NCBI GenBank assembly: GCA_029167225.1
Contig: JARFNK010000003.1
Coordinates: 310,001-374,000 of the forward strand
DNA length: 64,000 nt
Origin: Sphingobium arseniciresistens
Lineage (GTDB): Bacteria > Pseudomonadota > Alphaproteobacteria > Sphingomonadales > Sphingomonadaceae
Direction of reading: 5' to 3'
The notes under the pieces: model-generated
What the model saw: only the letters and a program-made list of their open reading frames with translations
Told to the model about the DNA's origin: nothing
The model's database searches: none
Shown: piece by piece, positions 17,013 through 26,262 of the stretch
How the letters are laid out: each line of letters begins with the position of its first letter
Position numbering within the stretch: position 1 is the stretch's first letter
Translations under genes and position numbers: made by a program

Positions 17013-17738
17013 ATGCACGTTGGACAGTTCGCACACAGGCCCACTCTTCCCGATCCGGTCAAGGCCGTGATCTTCGACATGGATGGCACGCTGCTCGATA
17101 CCGAGACGGTGCATCGCCGGGCGATGGGCGATGCGTCGCGGGCACTCGGCTGGGAACTGGACCATGAGGTGGTCCTGAAGATGGTCGGCATCAACCGCGA
17201 GGCGAACCAACTGATGCTGGCCGAGCATCTCGGCCCGGATTTCCCGATGGCGCAGTTCTTCATGGACAGCGACGTGCTGTTCGAGGCGGCGCTGGAGGCA
17301 GGCATCCCGATGCGGCCGGGCGCCGACGTCATCGTCGAGCATCTGGCGCGCGCGGGCATTCCCATGGCGATCGCCACTTCGACGCGGGCGCCCTTCGCTC
17401 AGCGGCGGCTGGAGCAGGCCGGCCTGCTGCATTATTTCGAAGCGGTCGTCACCCGCAACGACGTGACGCAACCAAAGCCGCATCCCGAGCCCTATCTGCT
17501 TGCGTCACGCCTGCTAGGCGTCGATCCCGCGAGCGCCGTGGCGGTGGAGGACAGCTATGCCGGCATCCGTGCCGCGACGGCGGCGGGAATCGCTACAGTC
17601 ATGGTGCCCGATCTGCTGCCCCCGACCGACGAGCTTGTCGTGAAGACCGCGGCCGTGCTGCCGAGCCTGATCCACCTGCGCGACCTGTTGATGTCCACGC
17701 CGCCGAGGCAGGATGGCGATCTGGTCATCGCGGACTGA
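17013..17738 (+). CDS. HAD superfamily phosphatase (beta-phosphoglucomutase/phosphatase-like)
   Basis: Haloacid-dehalogenase-type phosphatase or phosphomutase, about 241 residues from ATG 17013; AAGGG at 17001-17005 is well spaced for this start and too close to ATG 17007. Motif I is VIFDMDGTLLDTE (nucleophile Asp and general acid two residues later), motif II IAIATSTRAP (IATST), motif III Lys in TQPKPHPEPY, and motif IV VEDSYAGIRAATAAG. A helical cap lies between motifs I and II, as in subclass IA. Probable substrates are small sugar or glycol phosphates. It stands alone, divergent from the two-component operon. Confidence 0.88.
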   Translation: MHVGQFAHRPTLPDPVKAVIFDMDGTLLDTETVHRRAMGDASRALGWELDHEVVLKMVGINREANQLMLAEHLGPDFPMAQFFMDSDVLFEAALEAGIPMRPGADVIVEHLARAGIPMAIATSTRAPFAQRRLEQAGLLHYFEAVVTRNDVTQPKPHPEPYLLASRLLGVDPASAVAVEDSYAGIRAATAAGIATVMVPDLLPPTDELVVKTAAVLPSLIHLRDLLMSTPPRQDGDLVIAD

Positions 17739-17773
17739 AGATTGCGGATGGGTTTGCTGCGCGCTGTCCGTCC

Positions 17774-18826
17774 TCAGTCCACTGGCTGTGGCTCGATCGC
17801 GATCTCGCGGCGTTCCTTCGCGCTGCGGATCCCGGCGTCCAGAACCGTCATGACGCTTAGCGCCTGTTCGGGCGTTACCGGATTTGCCCCCCGCGCCCAG
17901 ATCGCATCGCGCACGGCTTCGTAAAAGGCGGGGTAATTACCCCGTTCGCTCTCGACCGGCGTGACCTGCGCCTGCCCAGACCCGTCGATGGCGGTCAGCG
18001 TACCGGGAGAGCTGTCCAGCCCCCAGTCGGCATCGTCGGGGGTAAGGCCGCTGCCCGCCTGCGCTTCCTGCGGGTCCAGACCATATTTGTTGAAGCTGCC
18101 CTTTGTCCCGTGAACGGCAAAGCGCAGGCTGCCCTCATGCGTGCTCTGGCTGGCATGGAGGATGACGCGGAGCGTGGGATAGCGGAGCAGCACATGCGCA
18201 TAATCGGGGGCGACACCACCCTGTCGTTGCGCCGCCAGATCGGCGAACACGGCGTGGGGCATGCCGAACAGGTCGAGCGCCTGGTCGATCAGATGAGGCC
18301 CCAGATCCTGCCAGAGGCCGCCGTCGCGCTCGCCCTTCCAGCCGCGCCGGATTTCGGGACGGTAGCGGTCGAAATGGCTTTCCAACTGCACGATATCGCC
18401 CAGGGTGCCCTCGCGGATGAGGCGCTTCAGGGTCAGGAAGTCGGCGTCCCAGCGGCGGTTCTGGAAAATGGCGAGGGTTCGGTCGCTCGCAGCAGCGCGC
18501 GCGGCAACCCGCCGGGCATCCTCCAGATGCGGGGCGAAGGGCTTGTCGATGACGACATGCTTGCCGGCGTCGAGTGCCGCAATCGCGTGATCGGCGTGGA
18601 GATGATCGGGCGTGGCGATGACGACAAGGTCGACAGTCTCGTCCGCCAGTGCATCGGCGAGATCGCTGACGACCGCGACGTCTGGCAGGTCGGCATGGAC
18701 CTTGGCCGCATCGCTCGAAACCACGGCGGCCAGCGCAAGGCCATCGGTCGCGCGGATCAGCGGCGCATGAAATGTCCTTCCCGCCAGCCCATAGCCGATC
18801 AGCGCGACACGAAGCGAAGAGGGCAT
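17774..18826 (-). CDS. Gfo/Idh/MocA family oxidoreductase
   Basis: 350-residue NAD(P)-dependent dehydrogenase. The Rossmann motif GYGLAG follows the first strand (VALIGYGLAGRTFHAPLIRA), then VIATPDHLHADHAIAALDAGKHVVIDKPF, where DKP takes the place of the usual EKP and carries the catalytic lysine. The C-terminal alpha/beta domain has GGLWQDLGPHLIDQALDLFG with the conserved Asp and His. Family members oxidise sugars, inositols or related polyols. The similarity in pattern to E. coli YdgJ/YvaA-type scyllo-inositol dehydrogenases is suggestive only. Convergent with the HAD gene. Confidence 0.9.
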   Translation of the reverse strand: MPSSLRVALIGYGLAGRTFHAPLIRATDGLALAAVVSSDAAKVHADLPDVAVVSDLADALADETVDLVVIATPDHLHADHAIAALDAGKHVVIDKPFAPHLEDARRVAARAAASDRTLAIFQNRRWDADFLTLKRLIREGTLGDIVQLESHFDRYRPEIRRGWKGERDGGLWQDLGPHLIDQALDLFGMPHAVFADLAAQRQGGVAPDYAHVLLRYPTLRVILHASQSTHEGSLRFAVHGTKGSFNKYGLDPQEAQAGSGLTPDDADWGLDSSPGTLTAIDGSGQAQVTPVESERGNYPAFYEAVRDAIWARGANPVTPEQALSVMTVLDAGIRSAKERREIAIEPQPVD

Positions 18827-18998
18827 GACGGTTTCCTTCTGAATGGGCGATGCGTGTGGAGATGGATTGGACGATGGACCCTAATCGGCCGAACGCGCGC
18901 CGTCCATGAGCGGCGGGCCGTCGTCATCGGCGCCGGATTATGCCCCGATCGATCCGCCCGGCATGGCATTGGCGGCAAAACTGGCATAAGCGCATCCC

Positions 18999-20627
18999 AT
19001 GCTGCGCATTTCCGAAATAAAGCTCCCCCTCGATCATCCGGCAGAGGCGCTGAAGGCCGCCATCCTATCGCGGCTCGATATCGCCGCCGACGACCTGCTG
19101 TCCTTCGCCATCGCCCGCCGCGCCAATGATGCGCGCCGCAAGTCGGCGATCCTGATGGTCTATTCGATCGACGTCGAGCTGCGCGACGAGGCCGAAGTGC
19201 TCGCGCGCTTCACCGGCGACGTGCATGTGCGCCAGACGCCCGACACCGGTTATCGCTTCGTGGCGCGTGCCCCGGCCAGCCTGCCCGGCCAGCGCCCGGT
19301 GGTGATCGGCGCCGGCCCCTGCGGCCTGTTCGCAGGGCTCATCCTCGCGCAGATGGGGTTTCGCCCGATCATCCTGGAGCGCGGCAAGGTGGTGCGGGAG
19401 CGGACCAAGGACACCTGGGGGCTGTGGCGCCGGGGGGTGCTCGACCCGGAATCCAACGTGCAGTTCGGCGAGGGCGGGGCGGGGACATTCTCCGACGGCA
19501 AGCTCTACAGCCAGGTCAAGGATCCACGCTTCCTGGGCCGCAAGGTGCTGACCGAGTTCGTGCAGGCCGGGGCGCCCGAGGAGATCCTCACCGAAGCGCA
19601 TCCGCATATCGGCACCTTCCGCCTGGTGACCATGGTGGAGCATATGCGCCGCACGATCGAGGAACTGGGCGGCGAATATCGCTTCGAACAGCGCGTCGAG
19701 GATTTCGAGATCGAGACGGCGGCGGATGGTAACCGGCGGCTCAAGGGGCTGCATCTGCACACCGGCGAATATCTGGAGACCAGCCATGTCGTGCTGGCCG
19801 TCGGCCACAGCGCGCGCGGTACCTTCCAGACGCTTTACGACCGGGGCGTGCATGTCGAGGCGAAGCCCTTTTCCGTCGGCGTGCGGATCGAGCATCCGCA
19901 AAGCTGGATTGATCGCGCGCGCTTCGGCCAGTGCGCCGGCCACCCGGATCTGGGCGCGGCGGCCTATAGCCTGTCGCATCATTGCGCCAATGGCCGCACC
20001 GTCTACAGCTTCTGCATGTGCCCCGGCGGCCGCGTGGTCGCGGCGACATCCGAGCCGGGCAGGGTCGTCACCAACGGCATGAGCCAATATTCGCGGCAGG
20101 AGTTCAACGCCAATTCCGGCCTCGTCGTCGGCATCGATCCCGAGCGCGACTATCCCGGCCATCCGCTCGCCGGCATCGACCTGCAGCGGCGGCTGGAGGA
20201 TGCGGCGTTTATCGCCGGCGGCTCCAACTATCATGCGCCAGGCCAACGGGTGGGGGATTTCCTCGCTGGACGGCCTTCCACAGCGATCGGCGAGGTGCAA
20301 CCCTCCTACAAGCCGGGCGTGAAGCCGACCGATCTTGCCGAGGTGCTCCCCAATTTCGTCGTCGCGGCGATGCGCGAGGCCCTGCCGGCGTTCGGGCGCC
20401 AGATCGCCAATTACGACCATCCCGACGCGATGATGACGGGCGTGGAAACGCGCACCTCATCCCCGATCAGGATCACGCGCGGCAAGGATTTCCAGAGCCT
20501 CAACACGCAGGGGCTGTTCCCGGCGGGCGAGGGCGCGGGCTATGCCGGCGGCATCCTGTCCGCCGGCATCGACGGGATCAAGGTGGCGGAGGCGGTCGCC
20601 ATGAGCATCATGGCGCCGCGCACCTGA
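18999..20627 (+). CDS. COG2509-type FAD-dependent dehydrogenase
   Basis: 542 residues. The N-terminal about 90 residues form a small extra domain. The dinucleotide-binding GAGPCGLFAGLILAQMG follows at about residues 104-120, then the family hallmark FGEGGAGTFSDGKLYS, CPGGRVVAATSEPG, and the C-terminal FAD-binding segment FPAGEGAGYAGGILSAGIDG. This is the widespread uncharacterised NAD(FAD)-utilising dehydrogenase family of geranylgeranyl-reductase-like flavoproteins. The physiological substrate is unknown. It starts at ATG 18999 and ends 21 bases before the convergent efflux operon. Confidence 0.88.
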   Translation: MLRISEIKLPLDHPAEALKAAILSRLDIAADDLLSFAIARRANDARRKSAILMVYSIDVELRDEAEVLARFTGDVHVRQTPDTGYRFVARAPASLPGQRPVVIGAGPCGLFAGLILAQMGFRPIILERGKVVRERTKDTWGLWRRGVLDPESNVQFGEGGAGTFSDGKLYSQVKDPRFLGRKVLTEFVQAGAPEEILTEAHPHIGTFRLVTMVEHMRRTIEELGGEYRFEQRVEDFEIETAADGNRRLKGLHLHTGEYLETSHVVLAVGHSARGTFQTLYDRGVHVEAKPFSVGVRIEHPQSWIDRARFGQCAGHPDLGAAAYSLSHHCANGRTVYSFCMCPGGRVVAATSEPGRVVTNGMSQYSRQEFNANSGLVVGIDPERDYPGHPLAGIDLQRRLEDAAFIAGGSNYHAPGQRVGDFLAGRPSTAIGEVQPSYKPGVKPTDLAEVLPNFVVAAMREALPAFGRQIANYDHPDAMMTGVETRTSSPIRITRGKDFQSLNTQGLFPAGEGAGYAGGILSAGIDGIKVAEAVAMSIMAPRT

Positions 20628-20648
20628 CATCGCACTGTTGAAGAGGCG

Positions 20649-22049
20649 TCAAGACCAGCCGCCACCCAAAGCGAGGAAGATCGCGATCTGGTCCTGCAAC
20701 AGCTGCGTCCGGGCCGCCGCGCTCTGCACCTCGGCGGCGGCAAGGTTGCGCTGGGCGTCGAGCAGGGAGAGAAAGTCGCCCCGGCCGAAGCGGAAGAGCT
20801 TGCCTGCCTGCCCCGCCGAAAGCGCCGCGCTGTCGCGGGCACGATCGAGCGCGTCGGCCTGTTCGAGGTCGCGGCGATAGGTTTCCAGCGCAGTCTCCGT
20901 CTGGCGCAGCGCCTCCAGCACGGTGCCGTCGAAGCCGGCAAGGTCTGCCTCCACCTGCGCGTCAGCCTGCGCGATCTGCGCGCGCACCACCGGCCGGTTG
21001 GGGAAGGACCAGCTGACGAGCGGCCCAAGGCTGAAGCCGAAGGACGATGTCGACCCGATGCTTTTGAGCGGCCCCGACAGCCCGACCGACCCGCCAAGGC
21101 TGACCTGCGGATAAAGGTCCGCCATGGCGACGCCCAGCCGGGCGGTGTCGGCGGCGATGCTGCGCTCGGCCTGGCGAATGTCCGGGCGCCGGCGGATGAG
21201 CGCGGCGCCGTCGCCCACGGGCAGGGGCTGGCCAAGGCTGGGGAGCGCCGCGCAGTTCGCGACATCGGCGGGATAGTCGGCCGGCGGCTGGCCGAGCAGG
21301 GTCGCCAGCAGATAGAGCGCGGCCTGCCGCTGCGCCTCGAAGCCGGGCAGGGCGGCGGCGCTCGCATCGACGGCGGCCTGCGCGCGGCTGACGTCGAAGG
21401 CGGTATTGCGGCCGCCCTTGTACAGCCTGCGCGTGGCGTTCAGCGTATCCTGCTGGAGGGCGACCACGCGCCGGTTGACCGACAGGCTGTAATTGGCGGC
21501 GCAGACTTGCGCATAGGCCTTGGCGGTGGCGGCGGCGACGCTCGTCGCGGTGAAGTCGCGCGCGGCGGCAACCGCCTCGCGATCCGCCTCGCTTGCCTCG
21601 ATCGCGCGCTGGATGCGGCCATTGAGGTCGAGCGGATAGGCCGCGGACAGGCCCAGATCATAGCTGGCGATGCCGGGCAGGCTGTAGCCGGTGCCCGATG
21701 GTCGCGCGAGCGTGCTGCCGCCGCTGGCACTGGTGCTGATCGTGCGGCCGGCCATGCTTTCGCGCAGCACGGCGTCGGCGCGCTTCAGGTTGGCGGCGGC
21801 CACGCGCAGGTCCGTATTGGCGGCGAGCGCCTGCTCGACCAGCGCATCCAGCCGGGGATCATTGTAGAGCCGCCACCAATGGTCGGGAAGTGCTGCCTGA
21901 GAGAAGGCGCCGCCCTGTGCCGACTGGAACGCGCCCTGCGCCCCCGGCCGGGTTGCGGCTGAATGTTCGGGCGGGTGGTAATCCGGCCCTGCGGTCGCGC
22001 AGGCGGCGAGCGTGAGGGCGAGGAGGGGAGCGAGGAACTGCTTAGCCAT
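20649..22049 (-). CDS. Outer membrane efflux lipoprotein (NodT/OprM-type outer membrane factor)
   Basis: 466 residues. The N-terminus MAKQFLAPLLALTLAACATAG carries a lipobox (LAAC), so it is an outer-membrane lipoprotein. The repeated pattern of two outer-membrane-factor halves is visible (WWRLYNDPRLDALVEQALAANTDLRVA..., later RRPDIRQAERSIAADTARLGVAMADLYPQVSLGG). It forms the TolC-like exit duct for the adjacent membrane fusion protein, which it overlaps by 8 bases. Last gene of the MarR-regulated efflux operon. Confidence 0.93.
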   Translation of the reverse strand: MAKQFLAPLLALTLAACATAGPDYHPPEHSAATRPGAQGAFQSAQGGAFSQAALPDHWWRLYNDPRLDALVEQALAANTDLRVAAANLKRADAVLRESMAGRTISTSASGGSTLARPSGTGYSLPGIASYDLGLSAAYPLDLNGRIQRAIEASEADREAVAAARDFTATSVAAATAKAYAQVCAANYSLSVNRRVVALQQDTLNATRRLYKGGRNTAFDVSRAQAAVDASAAALPGFEAQRQAALYLLATLLGQPPADYPADVANCAALPSLGQPLPVGDGAALIRRRPDIRQAERSIAADTARLGVAMADLYPQVSLGGSVGLSGPLKSIGSTSSFGFSLGPLVSWSFPNRPVVRAQIAQADAQVEADLAGFDGTVLEALRQTETALETYRRDLEQADALDRARDSAALSAGQAGKLFRFGRGDFLSLLDAQRNLAAAEVQSAAARTQLLQDQIAIFLALGGGWS

Positions 22050-22959
22050 GGTCGCGGCTCCCGGCCTGCGCCCTTGGCTGCGCGGGCTTTGCCGTCGCGG
22101 GTTGTACGCTGACGGTGGCCGTGCGGCCCGCTATCAGGCGGATGTCGCCCGGCACCTTCAGCAGCTTCACGCGCACCGGGATGCGCTGCGCCAGCCGCAC
22201 CCAGGAAAAGGTCGGCTCGACCGTTGGCAGCAGGTTGCCGGAATCGCTGCGGCTCGAATCATTGATGCCATAGGCGATGCTTTCGACCCGGCCGTGCAGA
22301 TCCTGGCTCTCGCCCATCAGGCGGACGGTAACGGGGGCGCCGATGCGGATCAGCGGCAGCTTGGTTTCCTCGAAATAGCCTTCCACGCGCAGGCTGTCGC
22401 TGTCGATCAGCGCCATCGCCTGCGTGCCAGCACCGACATAGTCGCCGGGGTGCAGGTCGAGATTGGTGACGACGCCGTTGACCGATGCCATCACGCGCGT
22501 CCGCCGCAGGTTGAGCGCGGCGCTGTCCCGCGCGGTCATCGCTTCGGCAAGGGCTGCCTCCGCGGTCGCTACGCGCGCGACATTCTGCTCATGGGTTTCC
22601 GCCGCGACCAGGTCGCCCAGCGCCCGGTCGCGCTGCGCCTCGCGCCGCGCCTGCCCCAGCGTGGCCCTGGCGCTCGCGATACTGGCTTCGGACTGCCGCA
22701 GCGCCAGTTCGTAGCGGGGCTGGTCTATGACGAACAGCAGGTCGCCGGCATGGACCTGCTGGTTGTCATGTACCTGGACCGAGGTGACGAGCCCGCCGAT
22801 GTCCGGCGTCACCCGCACCACGTCGGCACGCACCCGGCCGTCGCGCGTCCAGGGGCTGCGCTCATAATGGTTCCACATCCACACGGCCGCGAAGACGGCG
22901 GCGGCGAAGATGATGATGGTGGCGGCGCTGCGGGTCAGCGTTTGGACAAGTCTGTTCAT
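22042..22959 (-). CDS. HlyD/EmrA-type membrane fusion protein (AaeA-like)
   Basis: 305 residues. One N-terminal membrane anchor (about 11-31) is followed by a lipoyl/barrel-sandwich half (VRVTPDIGGLVTSVQVHDNQQVHAGDLLFVID), an alpha-helical hairpin (RQSEASIASARATLGQARREAQRDRALG), the second lipoyl half (VNGVVTNLDLHPGDYVGAG) and a beta-barrel domain. It bridges the inner-membrane FUSC pump and the outer membrane duct. Its start overlaps the stop of the DUF1656 gene by 4 bases. Gene order and size match the aaeXAB aromatic-acid efflux systems. Confidence 0.92.
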   Translation of the reverse strand: MNRLVQTLTRSAATIIIFAAAVFAAVWMWNHYERSPWTRDGRVRADVVRVTPDIGGLVTSVQVHDNQQVHAGDLLFVIDQPRYELALRQSEASIASARATLGQARREAQRDRALGDLVAAETHEQNVARVATAEAALAEAMTARDSAALNLRRTRVMASVNGVVTNLDLHPGDYVGAGTQAMALIDSDSLRVEGYFEETKLPLIRIGAPVTVRLMGESQDLHGRVESIAYGINDSSRSDSGNLLPTVEPTFSWVRLAQRIPVRVKLLKVPGDIRLIAGRTATVSVQPATAKPAQPRAQAGSRDHG

Positions 22960-23171
22960 AGGGAGATATCAGCCAGAGGGACGAGGAGGGAGAGGGAGCC
23001 CAGGACCAGCACGAACAGGCTGATGTCCACGAGCGCACGATAGGCGAGGAAGCGGTACAGCCCGAAAAAAGCGAGCAAGCGGACAAGCAGGGCGGTGACG
23101 ATCACCGCCACCACGGCAAGCAGCAGCAGCGTCGGCACGAAGACGCCGCCGAGCGCGATTTCGCCGGTCAT
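22956..23171 (-). CDS. DUF1656 small membrane protein (AaeX-like)
   Basis: 71 residues, two hydrophobic helices (VPTLLLLAVVAVIVTALLVR and the segment after YRFLAYRALVDISL). DUF1656 proteins accompany FUSC-type aromatic-acid exporters; their role is undefined, perhaps as a small subunit. It overlaps both neighbours by 4 bases (ATGA), showing tight translational coupling. Confidence 0.88.
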   Translation of the reverse strand: MTGEIALGGVFVPTLLLLAVVAVIVTALLVRLLAFFGLYRFLAYRALVDISLFVLVLGSLSLLVPLADISL

Positions 23172-25225
23172 CGGGCAGGACTCCTGTAGGCGGAAACATC
23201 GGGGAAGAGGTTGCGGCGCAGGCTGACCAGCGCGAGCACGGCGGCGCGGCGCACGGAGGCTTGCGGATGCGCGGCAAAGCGGGTGATCGCCCGGTCGATC
23301 CGGCGCAGCAGGTTCGCGCTGGCGGGGGCTGGATCATCGGGATCGAGCCCGCGATAATAGTTGCCGACATCGGCCAGCACCGGCCCCAGCGGCGCGGCTT
23401 CCTCCTGCGGCAGGTCGAGGCGGAGCTGCCGCAGCTCGCCGATGGCGACGCCGGTGCGCAGGTCGCGCATCGCGTCGTACAGCGGCTTGCCGCCATCCGC
23501 GCCGATCGCGGCAATGCGCGGCGCGAGCAGGGCGATGCGATCGAGCATGCGGTTGATCCATGCGCGCAGGTCGGGCTGGCTCATCGATGTGCTGCGCGCG
23601 GCGATATCGGCCCAGCCCGCGCGCACCGTCCGGCGGACCGCGCCATGAACGCCGGCCGACTGCAGCAGCCTTGCCATGATGATCGCGAACCAGATGCCGA
23701 CCAGCTGCGCGATGGCGCCGTTGATGAAGGCCGGAAATTCATTGATATAGGCGGAGGAGATCAGCGCCGGGCTGCCGAGCCCCAGCATCGTCGGCAGGGC
23801 GACGCCGGCATAGCGGGGCGAGGAAAGAAATGCGCCGAGCACCAGCAGCATCGGTGCCATTGCCGCCGCCAGCATGAAGAAGCCGTCGATGCGGGGCAGG
23901 ATCGCAAACCCGTAGACTGCCCCGATCACCGTCGCCATCGCCGTGCCCAGCATGAAGCTCTTGAGCGGCGCCACCGGATTGTCCATGCCGGAAAACAGCG
24001 CAAGGAAGACGCCTGCGAGCATGACGCCGGTGCCGCCATCCTGCCAGCCGCTGCCGATCCACAGCATGCATCCTGCAAAGACGGTGATGAATGCGCCCGC
24101 GGCGCCGCGCAGCGCGCCGGCATAATCGCGGTGCAGTTCACGGTCGCGGCGGCCCTCCAGCAATTCGGCGACGCGGGGCGTGACCGGCTGGCGGCTGTAC
24201 GTGACCATCTGGTCGCGCAGGTTGCGGCAATCGCGATGCGCCTCGATCAGGGCGGAAAGGCGCGCCAGCAGGCTCAGCAAGAGCATGTCCCGCCATGCCA
24301 TGTTCGGACCGGTCGCAGGTTCCATCGCCGCGCAGCGGTTGCGCAGGGCTTCGGCGGCGGCGTCGCGCGCGATCCTGTCGTCGCCCGGCTCGGCCAGCCA
24401 TGCCCGCGTATCGCCGATCAGCGCGTCGATCTTCGCCGGGATGGCGCCATGCTCTGCACGGAACGTCGCCAGCCGATCGTCCACCGCCGCGCCAAGCGGC
24501 AGCAGCAGGGAGAGCTGGTCCTGCAACGCGCGGACGGTGCGCACGCGCGGGGAAAGGCGGGAAATGTCGAAGGGCAGGTGGATCGAGAGCTGGTGGAGTT
24601 CCGTGACATCCTGCGCCAGTCGCCGCCGTTCCGCCTCCAGCCCCGGCACGGGCTCGATTGCGATCGCGTCGCGCGACCAGCGCTCGGCGTCGCGCAAGAT
24701 GTCGTTCACCCGGCGCAGCAGCAGGCTCGTGACAGATCCGGGAAAGACCACGGCATGGATCAGGCTGCCGCACAGGATGCCGACGGTGATCTCTTGCACG
24801 CGCAGGGTCGCGACGGTGAAGATCTGCTGCGGGATCCCGACGCTGGGAAAGGCGATCAGGCAGGCGCTGTAGCCGGCCAGCACGAACATATAGGCGCGCG
24901 GCGTGCGGTCGAGCAGCGAGATAAACACGCACAGCGCCAGCCAGCTCGCCAGTGCCAGCGACAGCAGCTCTGGCGCGTTCACCAGCGGCGGCACCATGAT
25001 GACGGTCGCCATGGCGCCGACGATCGTGCCGATCACGCGGAAGACCGCCTTGGAAATCACAGCGCCTGCCAGCGGTTGTGCGACGATATAGGATGTCAGG
25101 AATGACCAGTAGGGCCGCTCCAGTCCGATGCTGAAGGAGATATACAGCGCCAGCATGCCAGCGATGAAGCATTTGATGGAGAAGAGCGCCGCCGGCCATC
25201 CGATCCGTTCGCTGATCGCGGTCAT
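23168..25225 (-). CDS. FUSC family inner-membrane transporter (AaeB-like efflux pump)
   Basis: 685 residues from ATG 25225, chosen because it overlaps the MarR stop as ATGA. Two repeated membrane units (about 15-165 and 370-530), each with clusters of five to six helices, are separated by a cytoplasmic helical region. This is the architecture of fusaric acid resistance and p-hydroxybenzoate exporters such as AaeB. It probably exports aromatic acids or toxic hydrophobic anions, in line with the catabolic lifestyle of sphingomonads. Confidence 0.91.
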   Translation of the reverse strand: MTAISERIGWPAALFSIKCFIAGMLALYISFSIGLERPYWSFLTSYIVAQPLAGAVISKAVFRVIGTIVGAMATVIMVPPLVNAPELLSLALASWLALCVFISLLDRTPRAYMFVLAGYSACLIAFPSVGIPQQIFTVATLRVQEITVGILCGSLIHAVVFPGSVTSLLLRRVNDILRDAERWSRDAIAIEPVPGLEAERRRLAQDVTELHQLSIHLPFDISRLSPRVRTVRALQDQLSLLLPLGAAVDDRLATFRAEHGAIPAKIDALIGDTRAWLAEPGDDRIARDAAAEALRNRCAAMEPATGPNMAWRDMLLLSLLARLSALIEAHRDCRNLRDQMVTYSRQPVTPRVAELLEGRRDRELHRDYAGALRGAAGAFITVFAGCMLWIGSGWQDGGTGVMLAGVFLALFSGMDNPVAPLKSFMLGTAMATVIGAVYGFAILPRIDGFFMLAAAMAPMLLVLGAFLSSPRYAGVALPTMLGLGSPALISSAYINEFPAFINGAIAQLVGIWFAIIMARLLQSAGVHGAVRRTVRAGWADIAARSTSMSQPDLRAWINRMLDRIALLAPRIAAIGADGGKPLYDAMRDLRTGVAIGELRQLRLDLPQEEAAPLGPVLADVGNYYRGLDPDDPAPASANLLRRIDRAITRFAAHPQASVRRAAVLALVSLRRNLFPDVSAYRSPAR

Positions 25226-25671
25226 AGCTGTGCCCGCCACTGCGCGATGCGGTCGCCAAGGATGCCGCAGACCCGCAGCACCGCCTCGATATCGGTATCG
25301 GGCACGCTTTCCAGCAACACGTCGCGCACCTCGGCAAGGCGGGTCTCGATCCGGGCGGCCAGCGCCCCGCCCGCCGCCGTGAGGCTCAGCTTGTTGGTGC
25401 GGCGATCCTCCGGGTCGACGTGTCGTTCCACCAGCCCGCTCGCCTGCAACTGGTCGAGCGTGCGGACGAGCGAGGGCTGGCTGATGCCGATCTCGCGGGC
25501 AAGGTCGATCTGCCGCACGTCATCGCCCAGCCTATCGAGGAAGATCAGGCACCAGCCGGTCGAATTGGAAACGCCTAGTTCGGCCAGCACCTTGTCCGCA
25601 AGCTGCCTCCATCCCTGGGTCACGACGGGCAGGCGAATCGCGAGGGCGCGCTGAAGATCATTGCGTGGCAT
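25222..25671 (-). CDS. MarR family transcriptional regulator
   Basis: 149 residues. MarR winged helix with VRQIDLAREIGISQPSLVRTLDQLQASGLVERHVDPEDRRTNKLSLTAAG; the wing DPEDRRTNK carries the typical DxRxxxK-like basic tip. It is the first gene of the efflux operon (regulator-FUSC-DUF1656-HlyD-outer-membrane factor) and probably represses it, with an aromatic ligand releasing repression. A dyad lies immediately upstream of its start. Confidence 0.93.
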   Translation of the reverse strand: MPRNDLQRALAIRLPVVTQGWRQLADKVLAELGVSNSTGWCLIFLDRLGDDVRQIDLAREIGISQPSLVRTLDQLQASGLVERHVDPEDRRTNKLSLTAAGGALAARIETRLAEVRDVLLESVPDTDIEAVLRVCGILGDRIAQWRAQL

Positions 25672-25675
25672 AATT

Positions 25676-25689
25676 GTTAGATAGCTAAC
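25676..25689. promoter_or_regulatory. Probable MarR operator GTTAG-N4-CTAAC
   Basis: The dyad GTTAG (25676-25680) - ATAG - CTAAC (25685-25689) lies 5-18 bases upstream of the marR-like start codon, in an AT-rich pocket. MarR proteins commonly autorepress through such short dyads. Binding would block the promoter or ribosome site of the whole efflux operon. Confidence 0.55.
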
Positions 25690-25755
25690 TAATAATGCCG
25701 ATCAAGCAGAATGGCGCGCCGCAACATGAAATTTTGGTAATGTTGGAAGCTGGCC

Positions 25756-26262
25756 CTATTTCAGGCGCAGGGGCAGTCCGGCGACGATCAGAACGGCTTC
25801 CTCCGCTGCCTCGGCGACCCTCTGGTTCACCGTCCCCGCGGCGTCGCGAAAGCGCCGGGCGAGCACATTGTCCGGTACGATGCCGAGGCCCACTTCATTG
25901 GCGACGAAGATCAGCGGTCCAACTGCGCCCCGGATGGCACGGGCCAGTTCCTGCGCAGCCTGCGCAATATCCCGCTCGGCGAACATCAGGTTCGATGTCC
26001 ACAGCGTCAGGCAATCGACCAGCAGCACGCGGCCGGGGGCTGCTTCCCGGTCGATCAGCGCAGCGATGTCCAGGGGCTCCTCGATCGTGCGCCAACGCGG
26101 GCCGCGATCGGACTGGTGGATGGCGATACGCTCGGCCATTTCCCCGTCGCCGGCCTGCGCGGTGGCGATGAAGACCAGTTCGCTGCCCATGGCTTCCGCT
26201 CGTGCCTGCGCATGGCGGCTCTTGCCGGAACGGGCGCCGCCAAGGACGATCAGAGAGGTCAT
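25756..26262 (-). CDS. cobU: Bifunctional adenosylcobinamide kinase / adenosylcobinamide-phosphate guanylyltransferase
   Basis: 168 residues. P-loop GGARSGKS near the N-terminus, then the family blocks VFIATAQAGDGEMAERIAIHQ (guanylyl-acceptor His region), LLVDCLTLWTSNLM and FVANEVGLGIVPDN. It phosphorylates adenosylcobinamide and transfers GMP to give adenosylcobinamide-GDP, the substrate of CobS. Last gene of the seven-gene cobalamin operon; overlaps cbiB by 4 bases. Confidence 0.94.
   Translation of the reverse strand: MTSLIVLGGARSGKSRHAQARAEAMGSELVFIATAQAGDGEMAERIAIHQSDRGPRWRTIEEPLDIAALIDREAAPGRVLLVDCLTLWTSNLMFAERDIAQAAQELARAIRGAVGPLIFVANEVGLGIVPDNVLARRFRDAAGTVNQRVAEAAEEAVLIVAGLPLRLK

Noticed and set aside
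23261..25105. 614-codon plus-strand frame over the FUSC transporter
   Set aside because: Antisense shadow: rich in Arg, Gln and His, no domain pattern, while the minus strand gives a clear membrane transporter coupled at both ends.
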